This document shows positions 7,897-15,636 of a stretch of 32,551 nucleotides of DNA, piece by piece. Made by a program: the position numbers and the translations under genes. The stretch is taken from NCBI GenBank assembly GCA_031264015.1, contig JAISET010000031.1:1-32551 (forward strand). Reading direction: 5' to 3'. The notes below the pieces were generated by a model. That model saw only the letters and a list, made by a program, of their open reading frames with translations, did not search any database and was not told the DNA's origin. This DNA is from Deltaproteobacteria bacterium. GTDB taxonomy: Bacteria > Desulfobacterota > Desulfarculia > Adiutricales > Adiutricaceae. Positions within the stretch are counted from its first letter, which is position 1; the number at the start of each line of letters is the position of its first letter.

Positions 7897-8846
7897 CCCT
7901 GGTCGCCCAGATGTCCGACCCGCACGTCTCGCCCCCGGGGGCGGCGCGGACTTATCGCAGCGGCGGCCGGCCGTCCCCCTTCGGTCCGGCCGCGGCCGGG
8001 GGGCCGGCCCGCCCGGTGGGGACGAGCGACGTCCCGGACCAGTCGGCGAAGCCGGGACGCGGGGGCTCCCCCCCGCCTCGGGCCGACGCCCCCCCGCCCG
8101 TCGACACGAACCGCCACTTTTCCGTCCTGGCCGGACACCTGGCCTCCTTCAGCCCGCGGCCCGACGCCCTGGTGGTCACCGGGGACCTGGCGGGCGACGG
8201 CGAGGCCGGGAGCTACCGGTTCGTCCGCTCGATCTTGAAAACCCTGCCCTTTCCCGTCTACCTCGTCCCCGGCAACCACGACAAGCGAGCCGAAATGACC
8301 AGTCTGTGCGCGGAGTTCTGTCCACCGGGCTGGGACGGCGACCTGGCCCCCAGACCGTTTTTATGCGGGACGAAAGACCTCGACGACCTGAGGCTCATAT
8401 TTTTAGACTCGGTCAGGGAGGGCGAGCGCGGGGGCGGTCTCTCGCCCGCGGCCGGGAAGTTTTTGCGGGGGGCCCTGGCCGGGAGGCCCGGGGTCCCCGC
8501 CCTGGTCTTCGCCCACCACCCTCCCTTCATGTCCGGCCTGGAAAAAATGGACGAGCCCTTCGTCGGGGCGGGGGAGCTGGCCGGAACGCTGCGCGGGCGC
8601 CCCGGGGCGTCGCTGTGCTGCGGGCGCCTGCACCTGGGCATGTCGGCCCGCTGGGAGGGGGTCCAGTCCGTGGTCTGCCCCGCCGTCTCCCTGGACATGG
8701 AGCCCGACTTCAACCCCGGGGGAGGCGGCGCCTTCACCGCGGCCGCCCCCTCCTTCGTCCTGCACCGCCCGTCCGGGGCCGGCCTCGACAGCCACTTCCT
8801 CAGTGCGCCCGGCGGCTGGCCGCGCGACGGGCCGTTTGATTTCTAA
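7893..8846 (+). CDS. calcineurin-like metallophosphodiesterase (CpdA/Icc-like)
   Basis: Class III cyclic-nucleotide-phosphodiesterase-like fold of 317 residues. Metal ligands are visible in order: D9 and H11 in MSDPHVS, D98 in VTGDLAGDG, N128-H129 in PGNHDKR, and H208-H209 in FAHHPP. The last motif, normally GHxH, reads CGRLHLG: the first His is Arg (R245) while H247 remains. Between the first two motifs is a low-complexity Gly/Pro/Arg insert of roughly 50 residues. It starts by ATGA overlap with the decayed ATPase gene, so it belonged to that importer operon and presumably cleaved an imported phosphodiester in the cytoplasm. Its frame is intact, but the lost His makes reduced or lost activity likely. 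Confidence 0.8.
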   Translation: MTLVAQMSDPHVSPPGAARTYRSGGRPSPFGPAAAGGPARPVGTSDVPDQSAKPGRGGSPPPRADAPPPVDTNRHFSVLAGHLASFSPRPDALVVTGDLAGDGEAGSYRFVRSILKTLPFPVYLVPGNHDKRAEMTSLCAEFCPPGWDGDLAPRPFLCGTKDLDDLRLIFLDSVREGERGGGLSPAAGKFLRGALAGRPGVPALVFAHHPPFMSGLEKMDEPFVGAGELAGTLRGRPGASLCCGRLHLGMSARWEGVQSVVCPAVSLDMEPDFNPGGGGAFTAAAPSFVLHRPSGAGLDSHFLSAPGGWPRDGPFDF

Positions 8847-9187
8847 GGCCGCGGGCCCAAAAACAGCCCCCCCGTCGTCGTCATGAAAACGCCCGGACTT
8901 AAGGGCGGGGGAGTTTTGCGGCCGGGGAGTCTTTAAATTTGCAACGCGTTCCGGCGGACTCGCGGACGGGGCGCTTGTCCGCCGCCGGGACGCCGCCCGG
9001 ACGGTCGCCCGCCGGAAAATCCGGGGCGGGTAATTTTGCAATCGGGGGGGGGGGATTTTTGCAATTAGTGTTCAGGCGGACTTACGGAACCGGGAAGATG
9101 TCTTCCAGCCCCGGCGCACCCCCCGGAGACTGTCGCCGGGCGCCAAAAAACCGGCCGGGGAGCCGGGGCGGGGAATTTGCAAAGAAA
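8847..9187. repeat. spacer with five degenerate copies of a ~22-bp motif
   Basis: No gene is seen. The motif is a G-rich head followed by an A/T run ending TTTGCAA. Copies lie near 8903-8921 (weakest, ending TTTTGCGG), 8921-8944, 9021-9041, 9043-9064 and 9163-9182. The copies at 9021 (CCGGGGCGGGTAATTTTGCA) and 9163 (CCGGGGCGGGGAATTTGCAA) are nearly identical. Spacing is irregular and there is no CRISPR-like regularity. Confidence 0.55.
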
Positions 9188-9205
9188 GGACCGGGCTCAT
9201 GGTCC
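9181..9205 (-). terminator. intrinsic terminator of the AraC-type regulator gene
   Basis: On the minus strand, GGACC (9205-9201) and GGTCC (9192-9188) form a hairpin with an 8-nt loop, followed directly by TTTCTTT (9187-9181). It lies about 40 bases past the stop of the minus-strand regulator gene. The stem is only 5 bp but GC-rich. Confidence 0.55.
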
Positions 9206-9243
9206 GGAGCCGGCGGGCGGAACGCGCGGGCCGGGCCCGCCCC

Positions 9244-10200
9244 TCAGCCGTCGTAGCGGTGGTTGAGGCTGAACGGCTGGTAGATGGGCGTGTTGTAGCG
9301 CAGGGTGTGGACCACGTCCCGGTGGGGCGGGTTGAGGAAAAATCTCTTGTACTCGCGGCTGAACTGGGTGGTGCTCTGATAGCCCACCTTGACGGCGGCC
9401 TCGTTGGCGGTTATGTGGTAGAACAGCAGAAGCCTTCTGGCCTCGATGAGCCTGACGGTCTTCAGGTACTGGATGGGGCTCAGGCTGGTCACGGACTTGA
9501 AGTGCCGGTAGAAAGAGGTCAGCGGCATGTCGGCCACCCTGGCCAGGTCGCCCACCTCGATGTCCTCGTTGAACATTTCGTCCAGCCAGTTGATGGACCT
9601 GGCGATGTCGGCGTGCAGGGAGTAGGAGGCCCGGCGCAGGACCGCGCCCTGGGGGGCGGCCAGGATGTGCTCGTAAAGCCTCATTAATATTTCGGGCGAC
9701 CTCAGCTGCTCGTCGGCCGGGCTGGCGGCCAGGCCGGCCAGCTCGATGAGGATCTGGATCATCCTCTCGTCGACGGCGCCGACGGCCATGCCGGAGGGGT
9801 AGGCGTTCTCGTGGTGGCAGGGGGCCGGGGGGGTGGAGGAGACCAGGCCCCTTAGGAGAGGCAGGTCCAGAATCAGCATCAGAAGCAGAAAAGTCCGTTT
9901 GGGCGGGACCGTCACGTTGGCCAGGGTGGGCATCTGGCTGCCCAGCACGACGTAGTTGCCCGGCCGCACGGTGAGGTTGTAGAGGCCCAGGTCGGACTGG
10001 CAGAAGCCGTCCAAAAAGAACAGCACCGCGGGCTTGATGACAAAGCTGACCAGATTGCTGGAGACGTCCAGGCGGCTGACGTGGAGCCGGGTCACGCCCG
10101 TGTCGAACCTCCCCGGATAGGGGGCCAGGCTGATGCTTTGACGCAGGAGGAAATGGTAGAGATCCTTGAACCTGTCCTCGTTGAGTTTGTTCGCGCTCAT
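9244..10200 (-). CDS. AraC-family transcriptional regulator
   Basis: Protein of 318 residues with an N-terminal AraC_N-type sensing region (SLAPYPGRFDTGVTRLHVSR and PAVLFFLDGFCQSDLGLYNL are typical of this subfamily). A C-terminal HTH_18 DNA-binding domain covers about residues 200-300: the first helix-turn-helix is around DLARVADMPLTSFYRHFKSV, and the second around AAVKVGYQSTTQFSREYKRF. It acts in the cytoplasm on DNA; the effector is unknown. It is transcribed towards the phosphodiesterase gene, so it is convergent with, not part of, the decayed importer operon. The start is ATG (complement of 10198-10200). About 1.15 kb without genes lies upstream. Confidence 0.93.
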   Translation of the reverse strand: MSANKLNEDRFKDLYHFLLRQSISLAPYPGRFDTGVTRLHVSRLDVSSNLVSFVIKPAVLFFLDGFCQSDLGLYNLTVRPGNYVVLGSQMPTLANVTVPPKRTFLLLMLILDLPLLRGLVSSTPPAPCHHENAYPSGMAVGAVDERMIQILIELAGLAASPADEQLRSPEILMRLYEHILAAPQGAVLRRASYSLHADIARSINWLDEMFNEDIEVGDLARVADMPLTSFYRHFKSVTSLSPIQYLKTVRLIEARRLLLFYHITANEAAVKVGYQSTTQFSREYKRFFLNPPHRDVVHTLRYNTPIYQPFSLNHRYDG

Positions 10201-10500
10201 TATTGTCCCCGCCCGGCCCGATCCCGCTCCAAGCCGCCCAGGCGCGCCGTCGCCCCGCTGCCGGACGCGGCGGGCAAGCCGGCCGGAACGGCGGATGTCG
10301 ACTATCCCCGCCCGGCCTGCGTCCGGTCAATCTTCCATAAACTCGTTCAACGCCGGTGCCAGCGGGGGCTGACGCCCCGGCATCTCAAATTAAGGCCCTA
10401 AATATATCACAGACTATTTTTCTAGACAACTGTTAAGCAAGAGCTTGTCCCCTATTTTCCATTCGCTAGTTTTTTTTGCCGTCCGGTCAAAATAAAACAT

Positions 10501-10525
10501 AAAAAACCGCTATATAGTGGCTTTT
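10501..10525. terminator. possible bidirectional terminator
   Basis: CCGCT (10507-10511) and AGTGG (10516-10520) pair around ATAT, with one G-U pair. The hairpin is flanked by six A on the left and C plus four T on the right, so on either strand a hairpin is followed by T residues. It could stop minus-strand transcripts before the AraC promoter. A palindromic operator is an alternative. Confidence 0.35.
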
Positions 10526-11100
10526 CAAAATTCCGTAGCACCCGCGGCCACTTATAATAATTGCAAAATTGTCTAAAGCTACCAAAAAAACTTTTTTCCT
10601 CTCGTCAAAATTCGACCGCCGCCGCCTCGAGCCTCTATTTTACCGGCGCCGGCCCGTCTTTTTCAACCGGCCGACCCGGCGGCCTTTCTTCCCGCGCAGC
10701 TGCGCGGTTCGGGCCCCCCCGGACGGGAAAAAAAGCCGCCGATTGTCCCGGGCTCCCAAAATTTTTTTTACCCCCGCCCGAACGACTGCCCGAACGATGG
10801 AAAAAAATGCAAAACCGGGCCGTTTTTTCCCGACATTTCCAGGATTTATCCAACGGAACCGATCCGCGCCCCCGCGGACGGACGGCCGGTCGCCGGGGGG
10901 GGGGAAAAGGAAAAAAAACAGGCGCCGGGTCGATAAATTGGCGGACAATTCGTTAGTTTTGCCACCAAATTAAAACTCTCGGCCGGCGGCCGGCCGCGCC
11001 CCTCGGCAAAAGAAAACGATCGGCGCCATGCCCGCGCTGGCGAGGCGGGGTTTGAACCGACTGCGAAAGGCCGGTCATGACGGGAACGGACGGTCCGCGC

Positions 11101-11146
11101 GGGATCCGGGGCGGGATCCGGGGCGGGGTCCGGGGCGGGGTCCCGC
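11101..11146. repeat. 12-bp tandem repeat, nearly four copies
   Basis: Units of GGGATCCGGGGC, the later ones with GGGGTC in place of GGGATC, run head to tail in an otherwise gene-free region. G-runs on the plus strand might allow quadruplex formation. No coding or regulatory role is evident. Confidence 0.7.
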
Positions 11147-11355
11147 AATCGGCCGGCCAAACGGGGAAGGCGATTCGGCCCGATATTTTTGGAAAAAAGT
11201 CAAAACGGACCGCCCTCCTCAACCGCGATAAATTTTGGAGCTTTTCTTTCCATATGTCTTCAACTTTAGACCAACGACTAGAAAAAGGGAGGCGACAGTT
11301 CCCGTTAGTTTGCGTTTCCGCAGGCGTCCCGGGGGGGCGAAGCCCGCCTTTTTGG

Positions 11356-11709
11356 TCAGAGCGCCAGGCCCGTCTCCAGCATGTCGACGATGAAGACGCT
11401 GTCGCTGGCCAGCTGCTCGGCCTCCAGGAGGTGGAGCTCGAGTCCCACCCAGTGGTAGGGGGCCTTCAGGCGGAAGAACTCCTTTTGCATCTCGCGCTCC
11501 GTCCGGCCGCCGAAGCTTTTCAGGAAAATGGCCACGCTGACCGGGCTCCGGGGCCTCCGGAGCCCCCTGGCCCAGTCCCCGAACAGATAGGCCCGGACCA
11601 CCGGGAATTCCTGGCGGGCCTTGGCGACGAAATGCCCGGCCGCCCCGACGACCATGTCGGCCGTCTTGGCCCAGAGAAAAGTGTCGTCAGCGGACAAGTT
11701 CGCGCCCAT
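11356..11709 (-). CDS. small nucleotidyltransferase-fold protein with degenerate active site
   Basis: A 117-residue protein when started at the ATG at 11709, which has a good Shine-Dalgarno (GGAAGGAG, about 8 bases upstream on the minus strand). A longer frame continues upstream but lacks such support. The region VVRAYLFGDWARGLRRPRSP resembles the MNT/MntA minimal nucleotidyltransferase motif, in which YLFGSRARG is followed by SDIDL. Here the Ser after Gly is Asp, and the metal-binding Asp pair is replaced (SPVSVAI). It is therefore probably unable to transfer nucleotides. Active MNT proteins usually pair with a HEPN toxin gene; no such partner is seen. The gene is divergent from the intact importer operon across a 646-base spacer. 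Confidence 0.6.
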   Translation of the reverse strand: MGANLSADDTFLWAKTADMVVGAAGHFVAKARQEFPVVRAYLFGDWARGLRRPRSPVSVAIFLKSFGGRTEREMQKEFFRLKAPYHWVGLELHLLEAEQLASDSVFIVDMLETGLAL

Positions 11710-12355
11710 GCCGCCGTCTCCTTCCGTTTTGGGTAAATTGTCAACGTCCGTCAAGACTGCCGGTAATGTTTGGAAAATTCTGGGGTCCGTGGGAACCGCC
11801 GCCGCCGGCCGCAAAAGGGCTGTCTCAAAAATAAGCCATAAATATGTCAGCCGCGCGACCAGGGAGGCGATGTTCATCATAACCTTAATTATACCAAATT
11901 TTTCTTCTCCCGCCAACATTTTTTTTGACAAGCAAACCGTCGTTCCAAACGTCCGCTTTTTATTTGGGTTTATTAGACATGTCGCTAATTTTCTTTTAAA
12001 AAAACACCTATTTTCAAGCCCCTGACGAAATAAATTTATTTTTTGCGGCCGAGACGAGCGGAAGGGACATCAGGACGCGGCCGACCTGGCCTCGACATGC
12101 GCAAATTTGCCGGAAAATGGCCGACGCTTTTCTCTCAGAGGGCAAGCCTGCGGAAATTTTGACGTTTTCGGCGAGGATCCGGCTTTCCGCCGGAGCCGCG
12201 GGGTCGGCGACCAAAGCCCCGGACCTTCTTTTAACGTTTATTTTACGGGGCCCGCTCATTTTATTTTACACGGGGGACGTACACTTCACGGGTATCAGAC
12301 ATGACTCTCAAGGACGCGGAAAACGGCGTCCCCTTATTTTTCGGGGGCTTGGACA
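11710..12355. other. divergent intergenic region
   Basis: No gene is supported between the minus-strand nucleotidyltransferase-like gene and the plus-strand importer ATPase gene. The centre (about 11880-12050) is AT-rich. A TTGACA occurs at 11926, but no matching -10 was found at the right distance. ATTAG (11973-11977) and CTAAT form a short hairpin before a T-rich stretch, too weak to call a terminator. Promoters for both flanking transcripts must lie here. Confidence 0.4.
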
Positions 12356-13453
12356 GTGGCTTCGATTGAATTTCGCGGGGTGGTCAAAGTATATGACAAA
12401 AAGAACCTGGTCATCGACGATTTGAACCTCCTGATAGAGGACGGCTCGTTCACGGTCCTGGTGGGGCCGTCGGGCTGCGGCAAGACGACGGCCCTGAGGA
12501 TCATCGCGGGCCTCGAGGAGGTGACCAAAGGCAGCGTCCTCATCGGCGACGAGGACGTCACCAAAAAGGAGCCCGGGGACAGGGACGTGGCCATGGTCTT
12601 CCAGAACTACGCCATCTACCCCCACATGACGGTCAAGGAAAACATCGAGTTCGGCCTGGTCAACGCCAAGGTGCCCAAGGCGGAGCGGGAGGTCGTCGTC
12701 GCCGCGGTCTTAAAGCAGGTGGGCCTCGAGCGCCACGTCGACGAGAAGCCCTCCAAGCTCTCCGGCGGGCAGCGCCAGAGGGTGGCCCTGGCCCGGGCGA
12801 TCTCGAAGAAGCCCCGGGTCTTTCTGATGGACGAGCCCCTCTCCAACCTGGACGCCAAGCTGCGCAACCAGATGCGCCGGGAGCTCGTCGAGCTGCACAA
12901 CAAGCTGAAAACAACCTTCGTTTTCGTCACCCACGACCAGATCGAGGCCATGACCATGGGCGACTGCATCGTCATCATGTGCGACGGCCGCATCCGCCAG
13001 AAAGGCGCCCCCCAGCGCGTCTACAACGACCCCGACAACGTCTTCGTGGCCAGGTTCATCGGCGACCCCGGCATGAACGTCTATCCCATGGAGGGCGGGG
13101 GTTTCTTCGGCTTCCGGCCCCGGAAGGTCGGCTTCGCCGGCTCCGGGGACAACGGCGCCGGGGTCGACGCCTCGGGGGACGACGGGCCGGCTGACAACGC
13201 CTCCGGGGACGACGCGGTCTCCTGGCCCGGACGGGTGGCCGCCAAGGAGATCCTGGGCTCCGAGGTCCTCTACTGCGTCAAGACCAAACTCGGCGACGTC
13301 ATGCTGAAAACCTCGTCGGCCGGGCGCGGCATGGACGACCTGGCGACCGTCAGCGTGCCCCGGAAAAATCTCGTCTTTTTTGACCAAAACGAGGACAGGG
13401 TGCGCGACGAGAACGAGATCAGGCGGCTGGCCGGGGGGCGTCTGGGCGCATGA
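12356..13453 (+). CDS. ABC importer ATP-binding subunit (UgpC/MalK type)
   Basis: Cytoplasmic ATPase of 365 residues that energises the downstream permease pair. All motifs are intact: Walker A GPSGCGKTT, Q-loop VFQNYAIYP, signature LSGGQRQR, Walker B VFLMDEP, D-loop SNLDAK and H-loop VTHDQIEA. After about residue 235 comes the OB/TOBE-type regulatory domain. It is interrupted near residues 260-285 by a low-complexity Gly/Asp/Ala stretch (GDNGAGVDASGDDGPADNAS). The start is GTG, with only a weak G-rich Shine-Dalgarno. The stop overlaps the ATG of the first permease (ATGA), so the operon order is ATPase, permease, permease, binding protein, phosphodiesterase. UgpC/MalK-type ATPases serve sugar or glycerophosphodiester importers. 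Confidence 0.93.
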   Translation: MASIEFRGVVKVYDKKNLVIDDLNLLIEDGSFTVLVGPSGCGKTTALRIIAGLEEVTKGSVLIGDEDVTKKEPGDRDVAMVFQNYAIYPHMTVKENIEFGLVNAKVPKAEREVVVAAVLKQVGLERHVDEKPSKLSGGQRQRVALARAISKKPRVFLMDEPLSNLDAKLRNQMRRELVELHNKLKTTFVFVTHDQIEAMTMGDCIVIMCDGRIRQKGAPQRVYNDPDNVFVARFIGDPGMNVYPMEGGGFFGFRPRKVGFAGSGDNGAGVDASGDDGPADNASGDDAVSWPGRVAAKEILGSEVLYCVKTKLGDVMLKTSSAGRGMDDLATVSVPRKNLVFFDQNEDRVRDENEIRRLAGGRLGA

Positions 13454-14349
13454 GATTCTTTCGTTCCCACGCCGCCCTGCTGTTTTTGCTGCCGGCCCTG
13501 GCCGGGATACTAATTTTTATAATATATCCCATAGCATACAGTTTCCACATCAGTTTTTTTGACTGGGACATGATCAGCGGCAAAAAGACTTTCGTGGGTT
13601 TCGGCCGCTACGAGCATCTGCTGGGGGACCCCAAGTTTATCCAGGTCATCGTCAACACGGTCGTCTACATGTTCTCCATGGTCGCGGTCACGGTCGCGCT
13701 GGCCCTCTTTCTGGCCGCCTGGCTCAACAAGTCCAGTCTAGTCCACAACCTGGCCCAGACGGCCATCTTCACCCCGCACATCGTCTCCACCATCTCGGTG
13801 GTCCTCCTGTGGATGTGGGTGATGAACCCCGACATAGGCCTCCTGAACTACGTGATGGAAAAAATGGGCGTCGACAGGCTCCTGGCCCTGTTCGGCATCA
13901 AAAAAATGATGTGGCTGGAGAGCCGGACCACCGCCCTGTTCTCCTTCATCGTCATCGGCGTCTGGAAGACCCTGGGCTACAACACCCTGGTCCTTTTGGC
14001 GGGCATGCAGAGCATCCCCGGGCAGATTTACGAGGGGGCGGCCCTGGACAAGGCCTCGAGCCTGAGGAAATTTTACAAGATCACCGTGCCGCTGCTGTCG
14101 CCGTCCTTGTTTTTTCTGCTCATCGTCAACGTCACCAGCTCCTTCCAGACCTTCGAGTCGGTGAACGTCATCTCCAAGGGGGGCCCGCTAAACTCCACCA
14201 ACATGATGGTCCACTGGATCTATCAGACCGGCTTCGAGTTCTACCGCATCAGCGACTCCTCGGTGGGGAGCGTCCTTTTGCTTTTAATCATCGGTCTGGC
14301 CACCTACTCCAACTTCAGACTTTTGTCCAACAAAGTCCATTATCAATAA
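13450..14349 (+). CDS. ABC importer permease (UgpA/MalF type)
   Basis: Inner-membrane permease of 299 residues. An N-terminal membrane segment (LLFLLPALAGILIFIIYPIA) is followed by a further five, with the EAA loop at YEGAALDKASSLRKFYKIT (about residues 197-215). It matches the family 1 carbohydrate/glycerol-phosphate uptake permeases (UgpA, LacF) in length and in motifs such as FFDWDMISGKKTFVGFGRY. Coupled to the ATPase gene by ATGA and separated from the second permease by a 179-base spacer dominated by a trinucleotide repeat. Confidence 0.93.
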   Translation: MRFFRSHAALLFLLPALAGILIFIIYPIAYSFHISFFDWDMISGKKTFVGFGRYEHLLGDPKFIQVIVNTVVYMFSMVAVTVALALFLAAWLNKSSLVHNLAQTAIFTPHIVSTISVVLLWMWVMNPDIGLLNYVMEKMGVDRLLALFGIKKMMWLESRTTALFSFIVIGVWKTLGYNTLVLLAGMQSIPGQIYEGAALDKASSLRKFYKITVPLLSPSLFFLLIVNVTSSFQTFESVNVISKGGPLNSTNMMVHWIYQTGFEFYRISDSSVGSVLLLLIIGLATYSNFRLLSNKVHYQ

Positions 14350-14410
14350 GACAAAGTCCCCGTTCGACAAATCGACGTCCGTCGGGACCCAAAAATAAAG
14401 CAATTTCGAC

Positions 14411-14510
<100 letters not shown>

Positions 14511-14528
14511 ACCACGGGAGCGGCCCGC

Positions 14529-15362
14529 ATGAACAATCATAAATTCGCCCTTGCCCGGCGCGGCCTGGAGATGCTGGGGCTCATGGCCCTGGCCTGCGTC
14601 TTCGTCTTCCCCTTCTTCTGGATCGTCTCCACCTCCTTCAAGACCCTGATGGAGACGGCCCGGTACCCGCCGTCGCTTTTGCCGGAGAATTTCAACCCGA
14701 TAAATTACGCCGCGGCCTTCGCCTCCAACAATTTCCCCCGGGCGGGCCTCAACAGTTTGTTTATCGTCCTGGCCATCCTGGTTCTGCAGATGGCGGTCAT
14801 CCTGCCGGCCTCCTACGCCCTGGCCTTCAAAAAGTCCAGGCTGGAAAAACCCCTGTTCGCCCTGATATTAATCGGCCTGATGGTCCCCGACCAGGTGACC
14901 TTTCTGCCGGTCTATCTCTTGTTTTCCAAACTAAAGCTCATCAACACCTACGTCCCCCTGATCGTCCCCTTCGCCGCCTCGGCCTTCGGGATCTTCATGG
15001 TCACCCAGAGTTTCAGGCAGATCCCCAAGGACGTCATCGAGGCCGCCAAGCTGGACAAATCAAGCTCTTTGAAGACCATCTGGAAAATTCTGCTCCCCTC
15101 CATCCGGCCGACCATCATCTGCTTCGCCCTGTTTTCCTGCATAACCCACTGGAACGACTATTTCTGGCCCTTCGCCATGACCAACCAGGAGTCCCTGCGC
15201 ACTCTGCCCATGGCCGTGGCCAAGCTCTCCTCGGTCGACTCCGTCAAGCAGTGGCACGTCATCATGGCCGGCAACACCATGCTGATCCTGCCCCTGCTGC
15301 TGGTCTACCTGCCGTGCAGCAAGTGGATCAAGCGAGCCTTCGCCTACAACGGAGTCAAGTAG
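14529..15362 (+). CDS. ABC importer permease (UgpE/MalG type)
   Basis: Inner-membrane permease of 277 residues, partner of the preceding one. It starts with a membrane segment (LMALACVFVFPFFWIVSTSF) and a short motif STSFKTLMETARYPPSLLPE typical of the MalG/UgpE side. The EAA loop is VIEAAKLDKSSSLKTIWKI (about residues 172-190), and the C-terminal FAYNGVK is a common end of this family. The frame upstream is open through the trinucleotide repeat, but the ATG at 14529 with GGGAG gives a protein of normal length, so a poly-Ser extension is rejected. Confidence 0.93.
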   Translation: MNNHKFALARRGLEMLGLMALACVFVFPFFWIVSTSFKTLMETARYPPSLLPENFNPINYAAAFASNNFPRAGLNSLFIVLAILVLQMAVILPASYALAFKKSRLEKPLFALILIGLMVPDQVTFLPVYLLFSKLKLINTYVPLIVPFAASAFGIFMVTQSFRQIPKDVIEAAKLDKSSSLKTIWKILLPSIRPTIICFALFSCITHWNDYFWPFAMTNQESLRTLPMAVAKLSSVDSVKQWHVIMAGNTMLILPLLLVYLPCSKWIKRAFAYNGVK

Positions 15363-15363
15363 G

Positions 15364-15382
15364 CTCCCGGACCTTTCGGGAG
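15364..15382 (+). other. hairpin directly after the second permease gene
   Basis: CTCCCG and CGGGAG pair around a 7-base loop immediately after the stop. No T run follows on the plus strand (AAAATATAG follows), so this is more likely a mRNA-stabilising or processing hairpin within the operon than a terminator. The following 200 bases are very A/T-rich with TTTATT repeats (15470-15540). Confidence 0.45.
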
Positions 15383-15636
15383 AAAATATAGACGCGGTCT
15401 TCCCGCTATTTTCTTGCTCGAACGACTTTTTTGCCCGAACGACCCGGCTGCCACCATCTTTATTACAAATTTTTACTTTTATTCATTTATTCATTTATTT
15501 TATAATTATATTTATTTTTCTATATTTTACTTTTCTTATTTTTAGCAAATATTCTCTTCCGCCTACTTTTCAACATATTTTTCTTTCGCTTGCTCCCATG
15601 CGTCAAACTTCTTCGTTTTGGAGGATGATTTTAGCC

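Larger units (their letters stand above)
10201..11355. other. gene-free region of about 1.15 kb
   Basis: Only low-complexity or arginine/glycine-rich translations are found here, none resembling a protein family. Contents I can point to: an AT-rich zone (10395-10570) with a palindromic hairpin, a mixed poly-A/poly-T zone to about 10980, and a 12-bp tandem repeat (11101-11146). It contains the upstream region of the minus-strand AraC gene and the downstream end of the nucleotidyltransferase-like gene. Confidence 0.5.

Noticed and set aside
6597-8846. 749-residue ATPase-phosphodiesterase fusion
   Set aside because: The middle part of that frame is a frameshifted read of the ATPase C-terminus. 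The true C-terminus is in another frame and its stop overlaps the phosphodiesterase ATG.
11001-11070. tRNA-like T-loop (GGTTTGAACC)
   Set aside because: Flanking bases do not form the T stem on either strand, and no acceptor or anticodon arm fits.
10561-11222. Several 70-130-codon frames on both strands
   Set aside because: They overlap one another, have Arg/Pro/Phe-biased low-complexity translations, and lack ribosome sites or family likeness.
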